A DNA stretch of 64,000 bases from Effrenium voratum (GCA_963377175.1 CAUJNA010001225.1:424311-488310), one strand, 5' to 3'. Shown: positions 10,956-23,991, counted from the stretch's first letter. The notes: a model not told the origin generated them from the letters alone. Program-made: numbers and translations.

Positions 10956-11584
10956 CTGCAGACATGCAGTGCACTGCCGATTCGCTCCGAAGAGTCCAAA
11001 CCGACTGCAAGGGCAACCTGACCTGAAGTGACTGGCCAGAGAAGGCTTCAACTTTTGAGCCTTTGCTAAAATGATGCAGAAATCTGCTCGGATTGGAACC
11101 AAAAGAAGTGCAGCATCCCCCTATCTGTACGAAAAGCTAGAAGCGAAACAGGGGCAACAAACAACCTCACTTGTGCAGCTGGACATGGTTTCCGACGATG
11201 TTCTATTCAAATCATACTGCTGCAGTCCGGAACCAAACGCCAGGCGTTGCTTCGCAAGAATGCACCATGTATCCCAACCCCTTAAAGATTTCTCAGGCAG
11301 ACCTGGTATCCTCAGAGAGACATCCAGGATATCCTTGCTTGAAGAACCAATATACAACAGGATGCACAACAGGAGCACTGAATCAGCTTTCTGTTGAGAG
11401 GGAACTAGAACATTGCTAAAATCAGGCTTCAACAGGACTTGCAGGATCTTAGAAAGTCGCCAAACTTCTTGGTTTGCCGTGCGAGGCCCCGCAAGATGTC
11501 GGTCGGCTATTGCCACAAACTCCCTTTCCGCCCGAAAGTGAACAAGACGACAACAGACAAGTGCCGTGGCCCAAGCGCGCGCGC

Positions 11585-11650
11585 TCTTTTCGACAGCGCT
11601 CGCAGCTTCTCCACCTTCAGACCCCGCGCTTGGAGTCGCGGGAGCAGCGC
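11585..11650 (-). CDS. candidate internal exon, basic helical segment
   Basis: Acceptor GTGAG-G, phase 0, 22 codons beginning ALLPRLQARGLKVEKLRA and ending before a GC donor (AGA-GCGCGC). The frame stays open for about ten more codons, so a later donor is possible. Leucines and basic residues are spaced as in a helix or coiled coil. Same strand and splice style as the large coiled-coil gene to the right, but membership cannot be shown. Confidence 0.45.
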
Positions 11651-12711
11651 CTCACGTTTGGTTTTTCCAATCGAGCAAATGAGCCATGGTCCAAATGTGC
11701 GGTCAGAGGACACGGGAAAAATGAGGGAGTTCCCGCTTGTTTGCAAGAATTCAATCACCCAACTACCTTCCCAAAATTGATAAACAGGTAAGTTCGATCA
11801 TAGCGCATGTAGTAAATGTTGCCAGACCCAAAGGTCAGAAAGAATTCAGCGCCAAATCCCAGAAAAGGCGCCCAATCCTGCCTGTGACACATCCCTGGGT
11901 CAATCACAGGTGGTTGAGTTGAGTGACTTGAAAAAAACAAAGAACATGACACGATGGGGCATCACATCCTCCCAGACCAATTAGACGCATGTATAAGCAT
12001 TCTTCCTGGCCAATGCGTGCCCGTAAGACTAGTTTGCCTTTAAACACATAGGCATTGTGGCGAGTTGTCAGATGTTACATTGCACACCTGCGCAGCGCCT
12101 GGGCATTGTCATTGGCTGCGAAAGCCAAACCAAACTCGTCTCCAACGTAGAAGTCCTCCGATGGATGCCCTAAACATTGCGAACAAGGAGACCCCCTAAT
12201 GTAACGTGGCTTGCCGTGGTGTTGCTGTCAAGTGTGATTGCCCCCTTTGCAAAAATAGGACACCCACCATCTTACACAATAGTTCCCTGTGGGCACGTCA
12301 TCAATGCCCAGCCGATTCAAGTACTCGGCCAAACTTGAATAGTTACACAGTGTGATCATGAAAGGAATGCGTTGGCCACACATGTGTCAGGCAACCGAAT
12401 GGAAGAATGAGAAGAGACGGGGTGCCGGGATCGCGAATCAAGAAAGCATGGCTGATGGGCATTGGCCCGCCTAACTTAGACATGTGGCAGCGACTTTACA
12501 TGAAGACCTCCCTCCAGAGTAATTTGTGGACATCATATCCTTAAATGATGACCATGGGCCTGCAATTGAAACTGACACCCGTCCAAAATTCCGCTTTTTT
12601 GACACATTTGTGTGCGTGTGTTTGTTGCTTTGCGCGCCCTTTTTGGGGTCGTTTCAACACGAAACAGGGAAACAGAAAGGAGGCCCCCAAACATTTCAAG
12701 GCGCCCCCAGC
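11651..12711. other. non-coding stretch
   Basis: No exon recognised. Confidence 0.35.
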
Positions 12712-12776
12712 CTCTGCCGCCTGCGCCAAGAGCCGCGCTTGCGGTCCCAGGCGCTGCTCCAAGTGCTCCAAGGCAT
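12712..12776 (-). CDS. candidate helical exon
   Basis: The minus frame reads DALEHLEQRLGPQARLLAQA followed by AE before a GC donor (GAG-GCTGGG). The heptad-like Leu/Ala pattern suggests a coiled coil. The acceptor (GCCGAG-A) is not the usual AG-G type, so the right edge is uncertain. Confidence 0.4.
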
Positions 12777-13190
12777 CTCGGCGATTTGGTGGGGTCCATG
12801 GCGCTGTTCGGGGGGGGGGGGCTGGGGGTGGTGGAGGGAGGTCAAATCAGGAATAAGGCCTTACCGGCTTGTTTGGGCATATTTGGGCTCCCTCCCCTTT
12901 AGGCGCCATGATCCATGGCTGCTGGGAAAACTCTGAAAGACAGGCGGCCAAGCCTTATCATTGTTTTTGGCTCAGATGTGAGGTTTTCTCCCATGGGGCT
13001 TAAGTGGAACAACTAATGGCCGTGACAAACACATGGGGTTGAGCCCACGATTGGAACATGAATGAAACATGTAGGGAGATATCAGGGTGTATCTGGCGTG
13101 CATTATTTCGGTTCCAAAGGAACGGGGCCCCCATGAAATGAGCGATCCTCATACCACAAACAAATAGGAGGAAATGCAGACACAAACACG

Positions 13191-13207
13191 CACACACACA
13201 CACACAC
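13191..13207. repeat. (CA)n microsatellite
   Basis: About eight CA units with flanking CA-rich sequence. Confidence 0.8.
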
Positions 13208-13885
13208 TGGAAGAGTGATGATTTCGAGGGCGGGCACAAATCTCAATTTCCAGAAAGTCCTGAATGAATGAATAAAGATAAATGGGAGTTTCACTTTGAG
13301 TTGCCATGGGCAGTATTACCGAACTCAAATGCTTCCAAGGCTTCTGACGGCACGTGGCATCTGGGTTGGCGGTACGGATGATGAGGTGTGTCAACTATTG
13401 GCAGTCAAAAACGCAAATCACCCGCATTGGCGAAATGAAGGCCATTTCTGGGGGCAACCGCAGGCAGGAAACGTTACTAGGCAATATGTCGAGAAATGTG
13501 CACGCCCATTGCCCATTCGGCATCTGCGTCCCAGGCCTTGATGGAATCAAGACCTGATCCCTTTGCCTACAGGGAATCGGGCCTCGCCTTGCGGACAGCT
13601 TGCTCCCAAATCATGCTTTTCACGACCTGCATCGGAGCATCCAACAAGGTGTGAGACACCAACATAAAATCCATCCATCTACCCCAACAGTTCAAGTTGC
13701 CGTTTTCCGGATGAGAACATCAACTTATCAGGCTCCGCATGGGACTGTAACCCTTTGGCGGACACTTCCCATGGTTCATATGGCTGTGGGTCAAAAACAG
13801 GGTAACCCCAAATGGAACCTTAGTAAATGAAAACATAGACTAAAACCTGCGGTCCAATTGCTGGTGGTTTAATTTTGACCCGCAC

Positions 13886-14004
13886 CTAGGTCCTCAGGTA
13901 AAGAGGTTAGAATAAGGGTAATTACCCTTTTGGCTTTAGTCTGTTTTAGTAGGGAACCCTGCCCCCCAAAAAAAAGCGGTAAAAGGGCACTACTGGGGGA
14001 CCTG
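13886..14004 (+). mobile_element. CTAGGTCC MITE, copy C
   Basis: Starts CTAGGTCCTCAGGTA and ends TACTGGGGGACCTG (A lost from CTAG). The shared interior GAGGTTAGAATAAGGGTA is followed by a small local duplication (attacccttt). Flanked by GCAC at 13882-13885 and 14005-14008, an exact 4-bp duplication. Confidence 0.85.
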
Positions 14005-14165
14005 GCACACCCATATAGAAATATTCGTCGCTTGCATTTCGATTCGGCCGGAGAAGGACGCAGGCTTCACCAGCCGAGGCCCATCCCCACCCCTCCCCCG
14101 AAAGAGCCGCACTTTTCAGCTAGTCGCTGCAGAAGGATAGGCGCAGCCAAAGAAGGGCCGATGAA

Positions 14166-14191
14166 ATGTATGTATGTATGTATGTATGTAT
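14166..14191. repeat. (ATGT)n microsatellite
   Basis: Six tandem ATGT units grading into TA-rich sequence. Confidence 0.8.
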
Positions 14192-14889
14192 CTACGTATC
14201 TATATATTTGCATATAATATGTGAGAATACAAGAAAGAAGTACACATACATGCATGCATACACTATACACATAGAAAAAACCAATATATTAGATGCTTCT
14301 CACCTGCGAAAATGTAATTACTATGAACCCCGGTGGGAGATTCGGCAGTTCCTCTGGCCTCTTTGGCTTCTCTGTGTGAACCACGTAACGGCGTCGAATC
14401 TCGTGGAAGCAGAATGTTCGGATGCTCATCCTTGTGCCTGTTCACATCTCCAGGCACGTGTGTAAAAACAAGTGAGATATAACTGAGATATACGCTTGGT
14501 CACCAAAATAGTTGACCAATTGTTGCAGGTAGGGCACAAGGCAAACGCTGCAGCTACAATGTCACAGTGCCGGTCATATGTAGCTGCTTGAGGGGTGTAT
14601 CAGAGAAGGAAAGTTGAATTTGCCGCGACCTCTTGCCTTTGAGCCCCAAAACCGACCACCGTGCAAGGTTGAACATGTAGAGACCCACGCAAAGTCGTTT
14701 TTCGAAGAAGTGTGGCGCGCTGCGTTCAACTCAGAAGGGGCACACATAGGCAAAAAAGCGACATTCGGGGGGCGTCCTGGCTGCTGGAAATAGCGTTTCG
14801 CAGTTGGGTGCTGCGAGTCGACTTCCTCTCAATCCAAAGCTTCTACTCATCGACCCTTCTTCTTAAGCTGGCCCGGGACTAAGCCACAC

Positions 14890-14958
14890 GTCTCTCGGCA
14901 TATTCCTCCCAAGGTTCTGCCAGCAACCCAGTGGCGCTCTCCAGCTCGCGAACGGGGT
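14890..14958 (-). CDS. candidate acidic helical exon
   Basis: 22 codons reading PVRELESATGLLAEPWEEYA then ER, with two bases before and one after. Donor GAC-GTGTGG, acceptor CATAAG-A. The amphipathic, Glu-rich run is protein-like and the other two minus frames are poorer. Function unknown; possibly part of the minus-strand coiled-coil gene. Confidence 0.4.
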
Positions 14959-17900
14959 CTTATGCCCAGAGTAGTGGGTCGCAACCCTAGTTTTGATTTG
15001 AGGGTCATGGAAACTCCAGGTACTGCAACTCTCACACACCCGAGGTAAAAGCTTCCAATGAGAGACACCTGCTTGTCGGGTGAGGTCGCTAAGAGTCCAC
15101 CTAAAACATATTTTGCCATCCACCAACAAGACCTTCGTGCAAGCCCTCTGACCAAGAAGCCTTGCCGAGAAAAGCATATGCATTCAGAAGGATGCAACTG
15201 AACACTTACGGTTCAGAAAGCTGCGCTGAGTCTGGAAATTACTTGAGCTCCAAGTCAGACGGTTCAAACGGCGGAGTTGCAATGGACTCCAACTCAGCAT
15301 GCCACAAGGATCAATTAAGCTTCTAGGCTGCAGGAAACCTGGGCGCTACATTGGCGCTACAAAGAGGGATTGAACAAAGAGGGATTGAACTTGTATTGGA
15401 TAAACTGAGGCTTATGAGCTGTTCAGCAAGAGATGCTTGCTCAACTTGCAAGGACCTTGCGCGTCACCGCTGCTGTCGGACGAGACTCTAAGGCCCACTC
15501 TGTTTAGACAGAAGGTGGGGTGATCCCGGTCGCTGTGGTCAGCACATTAAACTCTTGCGAGGACACGGTTTTAAACCAACAACACCTTAGTATTGGCGGA
15601 ACAAAGGATGAACAACATCACGCAAAAGGTCGGGGCAAAAGGTCGGGCAACACCGCAACCGCAACCATGCATTCCAAGTGCTACATGCTGCGACATGGTT
15701 ATGTCCTAGAGCCATCTAAGGCCTTCCCAAGCTGTCACAAATGCAAACACCTTCTGCGCTGAAAGGTCAACATGGGAGAAATGGCCAACCAATGGTGAAT
15801 CAGGCGGGCAAGGAGCTGCAACCAAACATCTGCACGGAAAGGGGCGGATGTCAGGCATGCAAATCTCATGCGCGAAGATAGGTTGCTGCGATGCACATGG
15901 CGCTATCGACATTCTGTTGCGGTGGTCTGGGTTAGGGTTCTTCCTTATGCTTGGTGATTCCACACACGAATGTGTATCACGCGTCCCCAGCTCTGCTACG
16001 CCTTCTGCGGCGAGGTTTTGCGGCAAACCATCCAGTACATCGAAAAGGTTTGGCTGGCCATGTGCTCTTTAGCACACGCAGCCCCAAAAGCGGTGGGCAA
16101 GCCAATTGTCAGGCGCAGGCGCACAAGTTGCAACCGGCGCGGGCAGAAACTGCCGCGCCAGCCTCACAAACGAGTTTGGGGCCCGTGCTGTGGTGGAAGG
16201 CCTGGGCTGACCTGTCCTTTCGTCACTTTAGGGACAAGTTTGACACACAGCTGGGTGAACGATGGCACGATACCCCCATTTTGGTTTAGTCACCCCGTTA
16301 CCCACATCAAACAAGTTGCGCGCTCGCTCGGTCTGGTGAACCTCCCAAGGGGAAACCCGCACCAGGCCTTGCTGGCCCGGCAATCAAAGCTAAGTTGCAA
16401 CTGATCTGAGAACAAGCGCAAGCAACAGCAAGCACTCCAAAGGGGGTCCCTTAAGATCCTTGCCCCCCGAAATCGAAGTTTCAGCTTCCTTGAACTGCCA
16501 GTTCAGGCTAGCAAAGTAGCCTACCAAAGTCCATTCCATGGCGTGGTTATGAGGTTGGACGTGCATGTACTGTCGAACAATCATATTTTACGCAGGATGA
16601 TGCCATGAACAGGTATGAAGTCGATGAACATGGCTTCATGCCAGACATACCTTTCATAGAGAGGGTGTTAGCGCTAAGTCTTTCCCATGTGTGAAATGAC
16701 CTGGACAACTGTTCCTCCCCGCCCTCCCCCCCGCGAAAATGGAACACTATTCAACATGTTTGTTTGCCCCTCTGTAAAGCTGTCTTTCCAAGGCCCTAAG
16801 GTGCCGCATATGCAATCATGCAAGCTGGATCTAACCGAGCGACGTCTCAACAAGTAGAAAAAAACAGAGATGAAAGCTGATGTTCAGCAAAACATGACAA
16901 GAAGCACAATCTCCTAAGCATGTATTGAACACACAAGATCCATACTGCACTTGCTTCTGCAAAATCAGGGTCTCCGACTCGATTCGTTCAAACTGTCGTT
17001 CAACTTATGTTTCAACACACACGATCTTCAAAACAACCTGGAGGGGTCCAGGAACCAAGAAAATATGGAACAAAAACATGTCCGCCTGCTCCTGTCCATC
17101 CGCTTTGAGAGGGCATCGAGGCCAGCGCTTCACTGCTCGACGCGATCTAAAAGGCTATGCTTCAGTTCAGCCCCCGTCCAAATAACCGGGGGAGCGGCTC
17201 TAGGCATCATTCCAAGTAGGAAGACGGCTTGGGGGTAAAACATCGGGGGATGTAGATAGAACACTGCCATGGTTGAACGCCAGTGCCACATTTCACCCGG
17301 GATGCGATGAATTCCGCAAATACTCCAAGCACACCAGCCACAAAGCGTGGAGCCATAGTATACAGGGCTTACCTACTCCAGTGAACAACACTGCTGAAGT
17401 TTGAGGCTGAACTGCACCCTCCCGCAGATTCACATGGAAAACCCCAAAACCGGGCTCAGAAAAACCTCCTTCTGGGCCCCTTGTCGTGGGGTTCCTGTGG
17501 GCTTACACCTCAAGGCCAAACCAAAGGGCTGAATCTCTGGAACTAAGAGCAAATTTGAAGAGGCAAGCTTCAAGTTGCAATTCCTAGCTTTTCTTCACAC
17601 CCTTCCCAAACACTAAAAAATCACTCAGACCCCCCCCCCTCTGCGCATTTTGGTTTGCCCGAACAGCTGAAAGCTGCCCAGCTTCGGGGGGTGAAGGGTG
17701 CCGATGGAGTGGTTGGAAGGGCTGGAGGCTCCAGGTTCCGGAAGCAATGGGCATGTCCCCAAAAAACTCCGCGCTTTTTTTTTTGGGGGGGGGGTTGTGT
17801 TGCATAGAGCGGTTGCCCTTTAGGCTTCAACCGATTCGGTTTTCGGAGGGTTCAAAACGCTGAAAGTGTTGACTCTCTCAGGTTTTCAAGGGTTCCAGCG

Positions 17901-19690
17901 GCTCCGTGCTTTTTGGGGTTCAGAGGGGTTCAAAGGATTGTTGGAGATGCTTGGCACCTAAGCTTTTTGTTCCAGGTCGGCGCCTTTGCCATGCAAATCC
18001 CAAGAGTCATAATCACAAGTTGGGACTATCCCTTGCCTTCATCCACCCAAATTCAATTCCGTGACGGCCCAAAGAGTTTAAGCTATGCCAGGAAGACCTA
18101 GGGGCCGTGGTCAACGTGTCGTGAAGGGGATCTGAGCCGCTGCAGAGCCCGAACCCAAAGCGCGTTCCGATCTTGATCTTGTTGCAAGACCCGGCTCCCT
18201 TGGCCAAAGTGACTAGGGGCTGCCAAAGAAAGCATTGTCTCGGACTCATTGGAGGTTGAGGTGCGGAGAAACAAGAACAACATAAAACTAACAAGCAGTG
18301 CCCCAAGTCCAGAAACCGGGCAGGTTCTCTACAAACCAGCCGAAGCCATGGGTGTACGGATGGGCGTCCAACATTGGTTGCTTCCCACCCTTGAACCCCT
18401 GCGTGTACCAGGAATGAGGCTGGGTAAAGTAGGGTACTTCAAAGCCAAGTTGAGTTGTGACCATAGAAGCAGCATGTTAGCATACGTTGACAAGTGTCAG
18501 TGCGTGTCATGATCCCAACATATTCCAAACATCAGATAGATGCCAACTCCTCAAAATGTCACCTCAAACAGGGTTCCTTCGAAAATACCTCATACATCCA
18601 AACAACACCTGCTTTACAAGGAGATCCTCTACAGCTGCTGCTAGCTGCCCCTGTGGAAGCCGAAAAATCGAAGTTCTTTGGCCAAGAGCGCGTGTGCGCG
18701 TTCCACCTATCGGACCGTGCCGGGATTGGGACTGAGTCTTCGCGTGCCCTCCACTGCGCGTGAATGGTAGGCTCGCTGGCCCCTGCCCGGCCGCGAGATG
18801 CCAATTGACACCTCGCCTATTAAACACCTGTCCAAAATAGAATGGGTCCTATGTGTTCGGAGACACTTGAAAGAAAAGCTACGGCCCAAAATATGAGAAA
18901 CAAGTCAAGTTGCTGGTTTCTTTCTGTCGTGCCAAGCCTGATAACTTCTGACCCGTGGCCAAGGACTTGGCGTTTGCGCAAGCGCCTCAGAAGCCTTCCA
19001 GGTCACGTGTCCGGTTCTCCTTGGAGCTCCAGGGTCGACGCCTGCCGAAAGGATCCTTCGATCCTTTGGATGGCTCAAATCGATCCATCCCGGATCGTGC
19101 GAGGAGCTTCCCTGTTGCCAAGAGAACATCGACAACCAACATGTGTGGCATTTAGCCGCCGCAAAAACCACCACTGGCGATGACAATATAACAAAGGGTC
19201 CAATGCATCAATCAAGGTTTCCAAGTCGTCACAGGGACATGCTCAAAACCACTGGGTCACACGGAACAGTTGGGCATCCAAAGCAAAGCAACCCACAAAA
19301 AGAACCAGCTTTGCACACTGTCAATATTTAGGAGATCAATTGTTCCCAAGGCTGAAATGGAAGTTCCCAAGAACATGTTTCAAATGGGTCCAGAATCCTC
19401 TTGCCAGCGATAGTGACTGAAACTCAGCGGGGGTCCGCACTTGATGAACTTCACATAACCGAGACGATACATCTAACTAGATGTCGATGCTGGACAGCTG
19501 CCACTTCGGCCGGATCAGGATGGCACATCCTAGAATGGACCATCTCATCCCACAAAGGGGCAATGCAGTGGCTGGGTGATGTGCTAAACACGGAAACATG
19601 CCTTCCCATAAATATGGGATTGCCAACCCCCCCCCTCCCAAATGGCTGGTTCCCTTTTGCTCCTCCTTAAAACCGGCCCAATAAGGTTAC
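14959..19690. other. long stretch with only weak exon candidates
   Basis: Mostly non-coding. Weak minus-strand candidates: about 18110-18198 (GAGSCNKIKIGTRFGFGLCS, acceptor CCAAG-G) and about 18660-18760 (SEPTIHAQWRAREDSVPIPA). Neither has two firm edges. C-run and G-run patches occur at about 17629-17640 and 17782-17792. Confidence 0.35.
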
Positions 19691-19772
19691 CGTTCGTTTC
19701 AAGAAAAGCCGAGCTACCCGTGGCCCCTTTGGCGGCAACCCGGTTTGACTCGCCTCGGTGGGGACCCGCTAC
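19691..19772 (-). CDS. candidate internal exon, unknown protein
   Basis: Acceptor TCACAG-G, phase 0, 27 codons beginning VAGPHRGESNRVAAKGATGS and ending SAFLETN, then a canonical donor G-GTAACC. The other two frames between the same edges contain stops, which supports the call. Product not recognised. Confidence 0.5.
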
Positions 19773-20183
19773 CTGTGAGTGGCAGAGTAGGCAGACCTGC
19801 GATCCGACCGAAGCGAACTTCCATTGATTTGTGGTTCGGGTTCGTTTGGTGGTTAAGGGGCGGTTTGCTGATTCTACAAAAACCAGCGCTTCAAATCCCC
19901 AAGCCACGAATCCAAACCACAAACAAAGGGTCACCTAGAAAGGGCTGGCAACCTGAATGCAGAAAAACAAGGGGGCATATGCAATCGGCAAGCCACTTTG
20001 AAGCCCAATATATGAACATGGGATAAGCTATGTCGTAGTTTGTTGCCGCTTGTCTTAACAGATAGCCAAACACAAGGATTTCTGGCGGGACCCTGATTGA
20101 TGCGGGATTTCACATGTAGATGCGAAGATATTTACATTTTTTGTGAAAAACTAGGATATTAGTTTACATGTTGTTGTATTATT

Positions 20184-20950
20184 CCCCACCTCTCGGGTGA
20201 GGGCCTCTAGATTTTATCTCAGCGTCGCCTTCCTACCTCTTCCTCATCCTCATCCTCATCCTCCTGCGCCTCCTGCTCACCCCCTTCCCCCTTTTCCTCA
20301 GTGTCTCCTTGTGTGCCTCAGGTGCTCTCGTGCCTCCTTTGCTTCCTATACCGGGGCTGCGGAGTGTGCTGTGCCGAATTTTTTGCGGGGCTGGCTGCGG
20401 AGTCACGGCTGCGGAGCGTGCTGCGCTGGACTTATCGCGGGGCTGGCTGCGGAGCGTCCTGCAGGGCCAGACTTTTCGACAGGCCAGAGTACCGCTACGA
20501 ATATCGAGTTTCTGGTTTGGAGCACCAAGGGTTCCCGGTCTTGCGGGCCGACGGATACTTAGGGACATGCGCTGTGGACTTTCAAGGCCGATGTGGCCGA
20601 TGATGGTTTTCAGTGCAATGATGGCGAGCAGTTTGAGACAGCGACACCATGTTTTGGGACGGCTGACAACCCATGGGATCCTGACAAGCACTCTTGAAAT
20701 GAGTTCATCCCGAAGAAAGGTGCGTGGAAACCCGTTTGGGGACTAGGTCACCAGTCTCTCCTTAAAGGGCACCAGGCAAGCGTGCACCCTCGGCATGTGT
20801 GAGAGTGAACATCATGTCACGAGAAGGTGGCTTCCTTACCCGTCTGTTGACGCTTGGGCTCAATAGTGGAGCGCAGAGATTTATAATCTTCCGCAGGCAC
20901 TGCGCGCTTTCTTTTTCCCCCCACCTCTCAGGTGAGGGTCTCTAGATTTT
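20184..20950. repeat. segment bounded by a 32-bp direct repeat
   Basis: CCCCACCTCTC-GGTGAGGG-CTCTAGATTTT occurs at 20184-20215 and again at 20919-20950 with three mismatches. Between them are CTCATC triplets (20235-20270) and a GC-rich tandem array (about 20354-20461) built on GGGGCTGGCTGCGGAG. Open frames on both strands (145 and 152 codons) run through the middle but mirror each other and match no family I know. The pair may be duplicated ends of an insertion or a dispersed repeat. Confidence 0.55.
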
Positions 20951-20984
20951 AAAAACACCTGCATGTCTACCAATCTTATTTCTT

Positions 20985-21300
20985 ATTGCTCTGTCTATCA
21001 AGCTTCTCTCTCTCTCTATCTACCTACCTATGTGTCTATCTATCTAGCTATCTGCCTATCCATGTCTATATCTCTCTAACTATCTACCTATTTGTCTCTA
21101 TCTTTCTCTCTCTATCATCTATCTGTCTGTCAATTCTTTGTCTATCTATCTATCTATCTAATCAACCTAACCCATCCATCCATATATCCATCTGTCTATC
21201 CATCTATTTCCGTATTTTTCTTCTTATCTAACCATCTAACTATCTACTTTCCATTACTCTATGTATCTATCTATCTATCTATCTGTCTATCTATCTGTAC
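20985..21300. repeat. imperfect (TATC)n array
   Basis: About 300 bp of TATC/TCTA/TCTG units with TC-rich interruptions, starting just right of the second 32-bp direct repeat. Ser/Leu/Tyr-rich reading frames over it are artefacts. Confidence 0.85.
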
Positions 21301-22019
21301 CTTACCTTGCGAGCTGCGCCTGCCACATAATCTGTACTGGACCTTGTGAAAGTGCCCGCCTGCCACGAAACCTACCTCACCTTGCAAAAGTGCTGCGCCT
21401 GCCAAGAAAGTGCTGCGCCTGCCACGAAATCTGTATCTGACCTTGCGAACATGCTACGTCTGCCACGAAACCTGCACCTGACCTTGAGAAAAGAGCTTGC
21501 GTGCCAGTGATTTGCTTGCATTTTTCAAAAGCAGGGATCACTCGATTTAGAGCAACTCTTTTTTATCAACACAACTAAACATGTGGACTTTCTAGCATTT
21601 TGAGAAAGTCCAGAGAGACAAACGATAAGTTCGACAAACAACTTGGAAACAACACTTAAACCCTTTCGGATTTTTGGAGTCATGGCTGCTAAAGAATACA
21701 GAAAAAGCAGAACTGCAACCTTGGCTGGGCTTTGGGAAACAAAATGTTCACCCTAATTACCCCCGGGTGACCAACACATTTTGTTTCAAGCTTGCCAAAT
21801 ACAAATAACGGCATTCCAGGGCCACGCCTGCCCTGATTCGTTCCACTTTGGGTCAACCATTGTCCAAGCACAAAGTTCTTTTGAAGAAGCCGCAAGCCGA
21901 ATTAAAACAAAAACCATCCCACTGCAGCAGTGGACTCCTTTTGTGGAACCAAAGGCGCGGTTCCATTGCAAAAGCAATGCGTCCATCCACGTCTTTTCAC
22001 CACCCACCCCAAGCCAAGC

Positions 22020-22144
22020 CGCCTGTGGCGTGCACCGTGGCGCTCTGCGGCCGAGGCGGGGTGTTCCTTGGGGTGACCACCTCCCCAGTGGAGACGCAGC
22101 GCGTGGTTTCCTGCAAGCCCTTGCCGAAGCCCGTGAAGTACTTC
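22020..22144 (-). CDS. candidate internal exon, unknown protein
   Basis: Acceptor GGCCAG-G, then a frame reading KYFTGFGKGLQETTRCVSTG followed by EVVTPRNTPPRPQSATVHATG and a possible GC donor. The opposite strand is also open, but only the minus frame has an AG-G acceptor. Pro/Thr-rich second half. Function unknown. Confidence 0.4.
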
Positions 22145-22935
22145 CTGGCCGATCCCACGAAAATTCCGACTCACCAGGGCTGACGAAGAGGATGCCTCTA
22201 AAGATGAAAGTTTGCTTCCATGATCTCGAGTTGGCCTTAGGGATATCGAAAGGCATTCGCTTGCTTTGGATCTCACTGGGACTGCCCAGGGGCGGTCAAG
22301 TTTCCTGTTTGCGATTTATGCCTCAAGTGGTAGGAGTAGGATCCTCATGAGACTGACTAGCTGCGGTTCTTTAACCGAAGTGTGGTGGTCATCCAAGCAA
22401 CTGACAACCTGCAAACGGCACTTTGCTAGTGACCCAAACGGTGAAGGGTCGAGGTGAACAACACAAACGAGGATACAGGTGTCTTCCCCTGTGATCACAA
22501 GAGTGGTATAACCAACGGGCAGACGTGCTTTCGCGCCCGTTTCGCTGGTTTTGAAAGGCTTGTCCCACGTTTTGTTGCTGGATTTGTCGCAGAAATGGGA
22601 AACAGCCAGGTGAAGGCCTCACGTACACCTCCGCTTTCACCGCTTAGGTAGCCGAGACCAGGCCAAATTGGAGCCTCTTTAGGCATGAGAAGCGTCCAAA
22701 TCCCAGTGTTCTGTCAACGCACCCGCTCTCTGCAGCCAAGCAGCTGCATGACGTCCACATTCCCATCGATTCGGGTGACGGTTCGCCTCATAACGGCCAA
22801 GAACCAACCGGTGACATGGTGAAAAGATAAACCAACCGTGGGTTTCATCAACGCAACGCTGAACAAACAAAAGCACACACATCTGCGCTCAGCAAGGCCG
22901 ACCAGCCGACCCCGAAGGCGCACGGCAAGAGGGTC

Positions 22936-22986
22936 CGAGCCGCTGCACCAGGGCAATCTCTTCCCGCAGATCGATGATGTAGCCAC
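22936..22986 (-). CDS. candidate internal exon, unknown protein
   Basis: Acceptor GCGAG-G, two bases, then 16 codons GYIIDLREEIALVQRL, one base, then a GA donor (G-GACCC). Well-formed amphipathic sequence. It may continue the coiled-coil gene, but the phase after the 24.8-kb exon does not fit without another exon. Confidence 0.45.
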
Positions 22987-23950
22987 CTCGCGATCTGAGG
23001 ATTTGGGTGATTGGAGGAAGTCGAGGCTTCGCTTGCCTCGTGAGCGTCCTGTTTTGAAGGAAGCCCCAAAAAAGGACGTGGAATCCCAAAGAGCAAGTAA
23101 CTTTGGTTGGAACTGAAGTGAACCCGAACTGAGTCTCTGCTCGCCCAAGGTCCAGGACCCACAGCCCACAGCTGTGAAAAGGATTAAGTCACCCTCCTTT
23201 TGGCTGGGCCTCTTGCTATCTATTGGGGGGGGGTTTGGCTGGAAGAAAGCAGCCGAGAGCATTTGAGAAGGGGCAACCAGTTCAGACGAACCCCAGTGCC
23301 TCAATGTGCCAAATGCACACGTGGACCTCGACGCCCATTTTGTCAGCTGGGAAAAAGGCGCCGATGTGCTGCCCACACAGAACGTGCCACCTGCCCCTCC
23401 CTCCCTTTCAAATGCAAGCCTCAAGCCTCAAGCCTTTTCGAAAAGAACCATCTTGGGCGCTGCCTCCACATCCCGATCATCTAAATTGCATTGACATGAA
23501 TTGACAAACCCCAAACGTATCTCGACACAGACCTTCGACCTATTTTTCCCGGCCTTTCGTTTGCTATTCCCGCAGGATGGCTTCCTTAATGCAACACCAT
23601 CAGGGGCTTGCATACAGCTCCCCCCCACCCCCCGGCGCACGCGCCTTTGGCTTCCAAATCTACCTGCAGCAAGGGGAAAGCGGGGACTGCTCATGGTTTT
23701 CCTTTGTGCTTTCCCGTTAAAACCCAAGCTGGTTTAACCAGTTCCCCTCCAATTGGTGGTTTGGAGGTCAGGGAGTTGGCCATTTGCCCAGTACAAATCC
23801 CAAGGGTTCAAAGCTAACTCCAAACCACCAGTTGACAGCTCCTTGGTCTAACGCATACTGGGACCAAAAACTGGCGGGCTCGGCCAAACTTGGTGCAGAG
23901 CCTACTCAATGAAGAATGCGGCTACGGGTTACTCGAATACGACACGTCAG

Positions 23951-23991
23951 TCTAGCCCCTTTATTCTAGCGAGAATAAAAAGGGGGCTAGA
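23951..23991. repeat. 41-bp hairpin TCTAGCCCC...GGGGGCTAGA
   Basis: TCTAGCCCCTTTATTCT at 23951-23967, a 4-base loop AGCG, then AGAATAAAAAGGGGGCTAGA. The stem is complementary apart from length differences in the C/T run. CTAG near each end and the inner AGAATAA echo the CTAGGTCC MITE family, so it may be a collapsed relative. Confidence 0.65.

Noticed and set aside
20233..20746. Overlapping 152-codon minus and 145-codon plus frames
   Set aside because: Both run over the GC-rich tandem repeat and mirror each other; neither has support.
22714..23424. 236-codon minus frame
   Set aside because: It overlaps the better exon 22936-22986 in another frame, has no domain, and its composition drifts; treated as chance openness.
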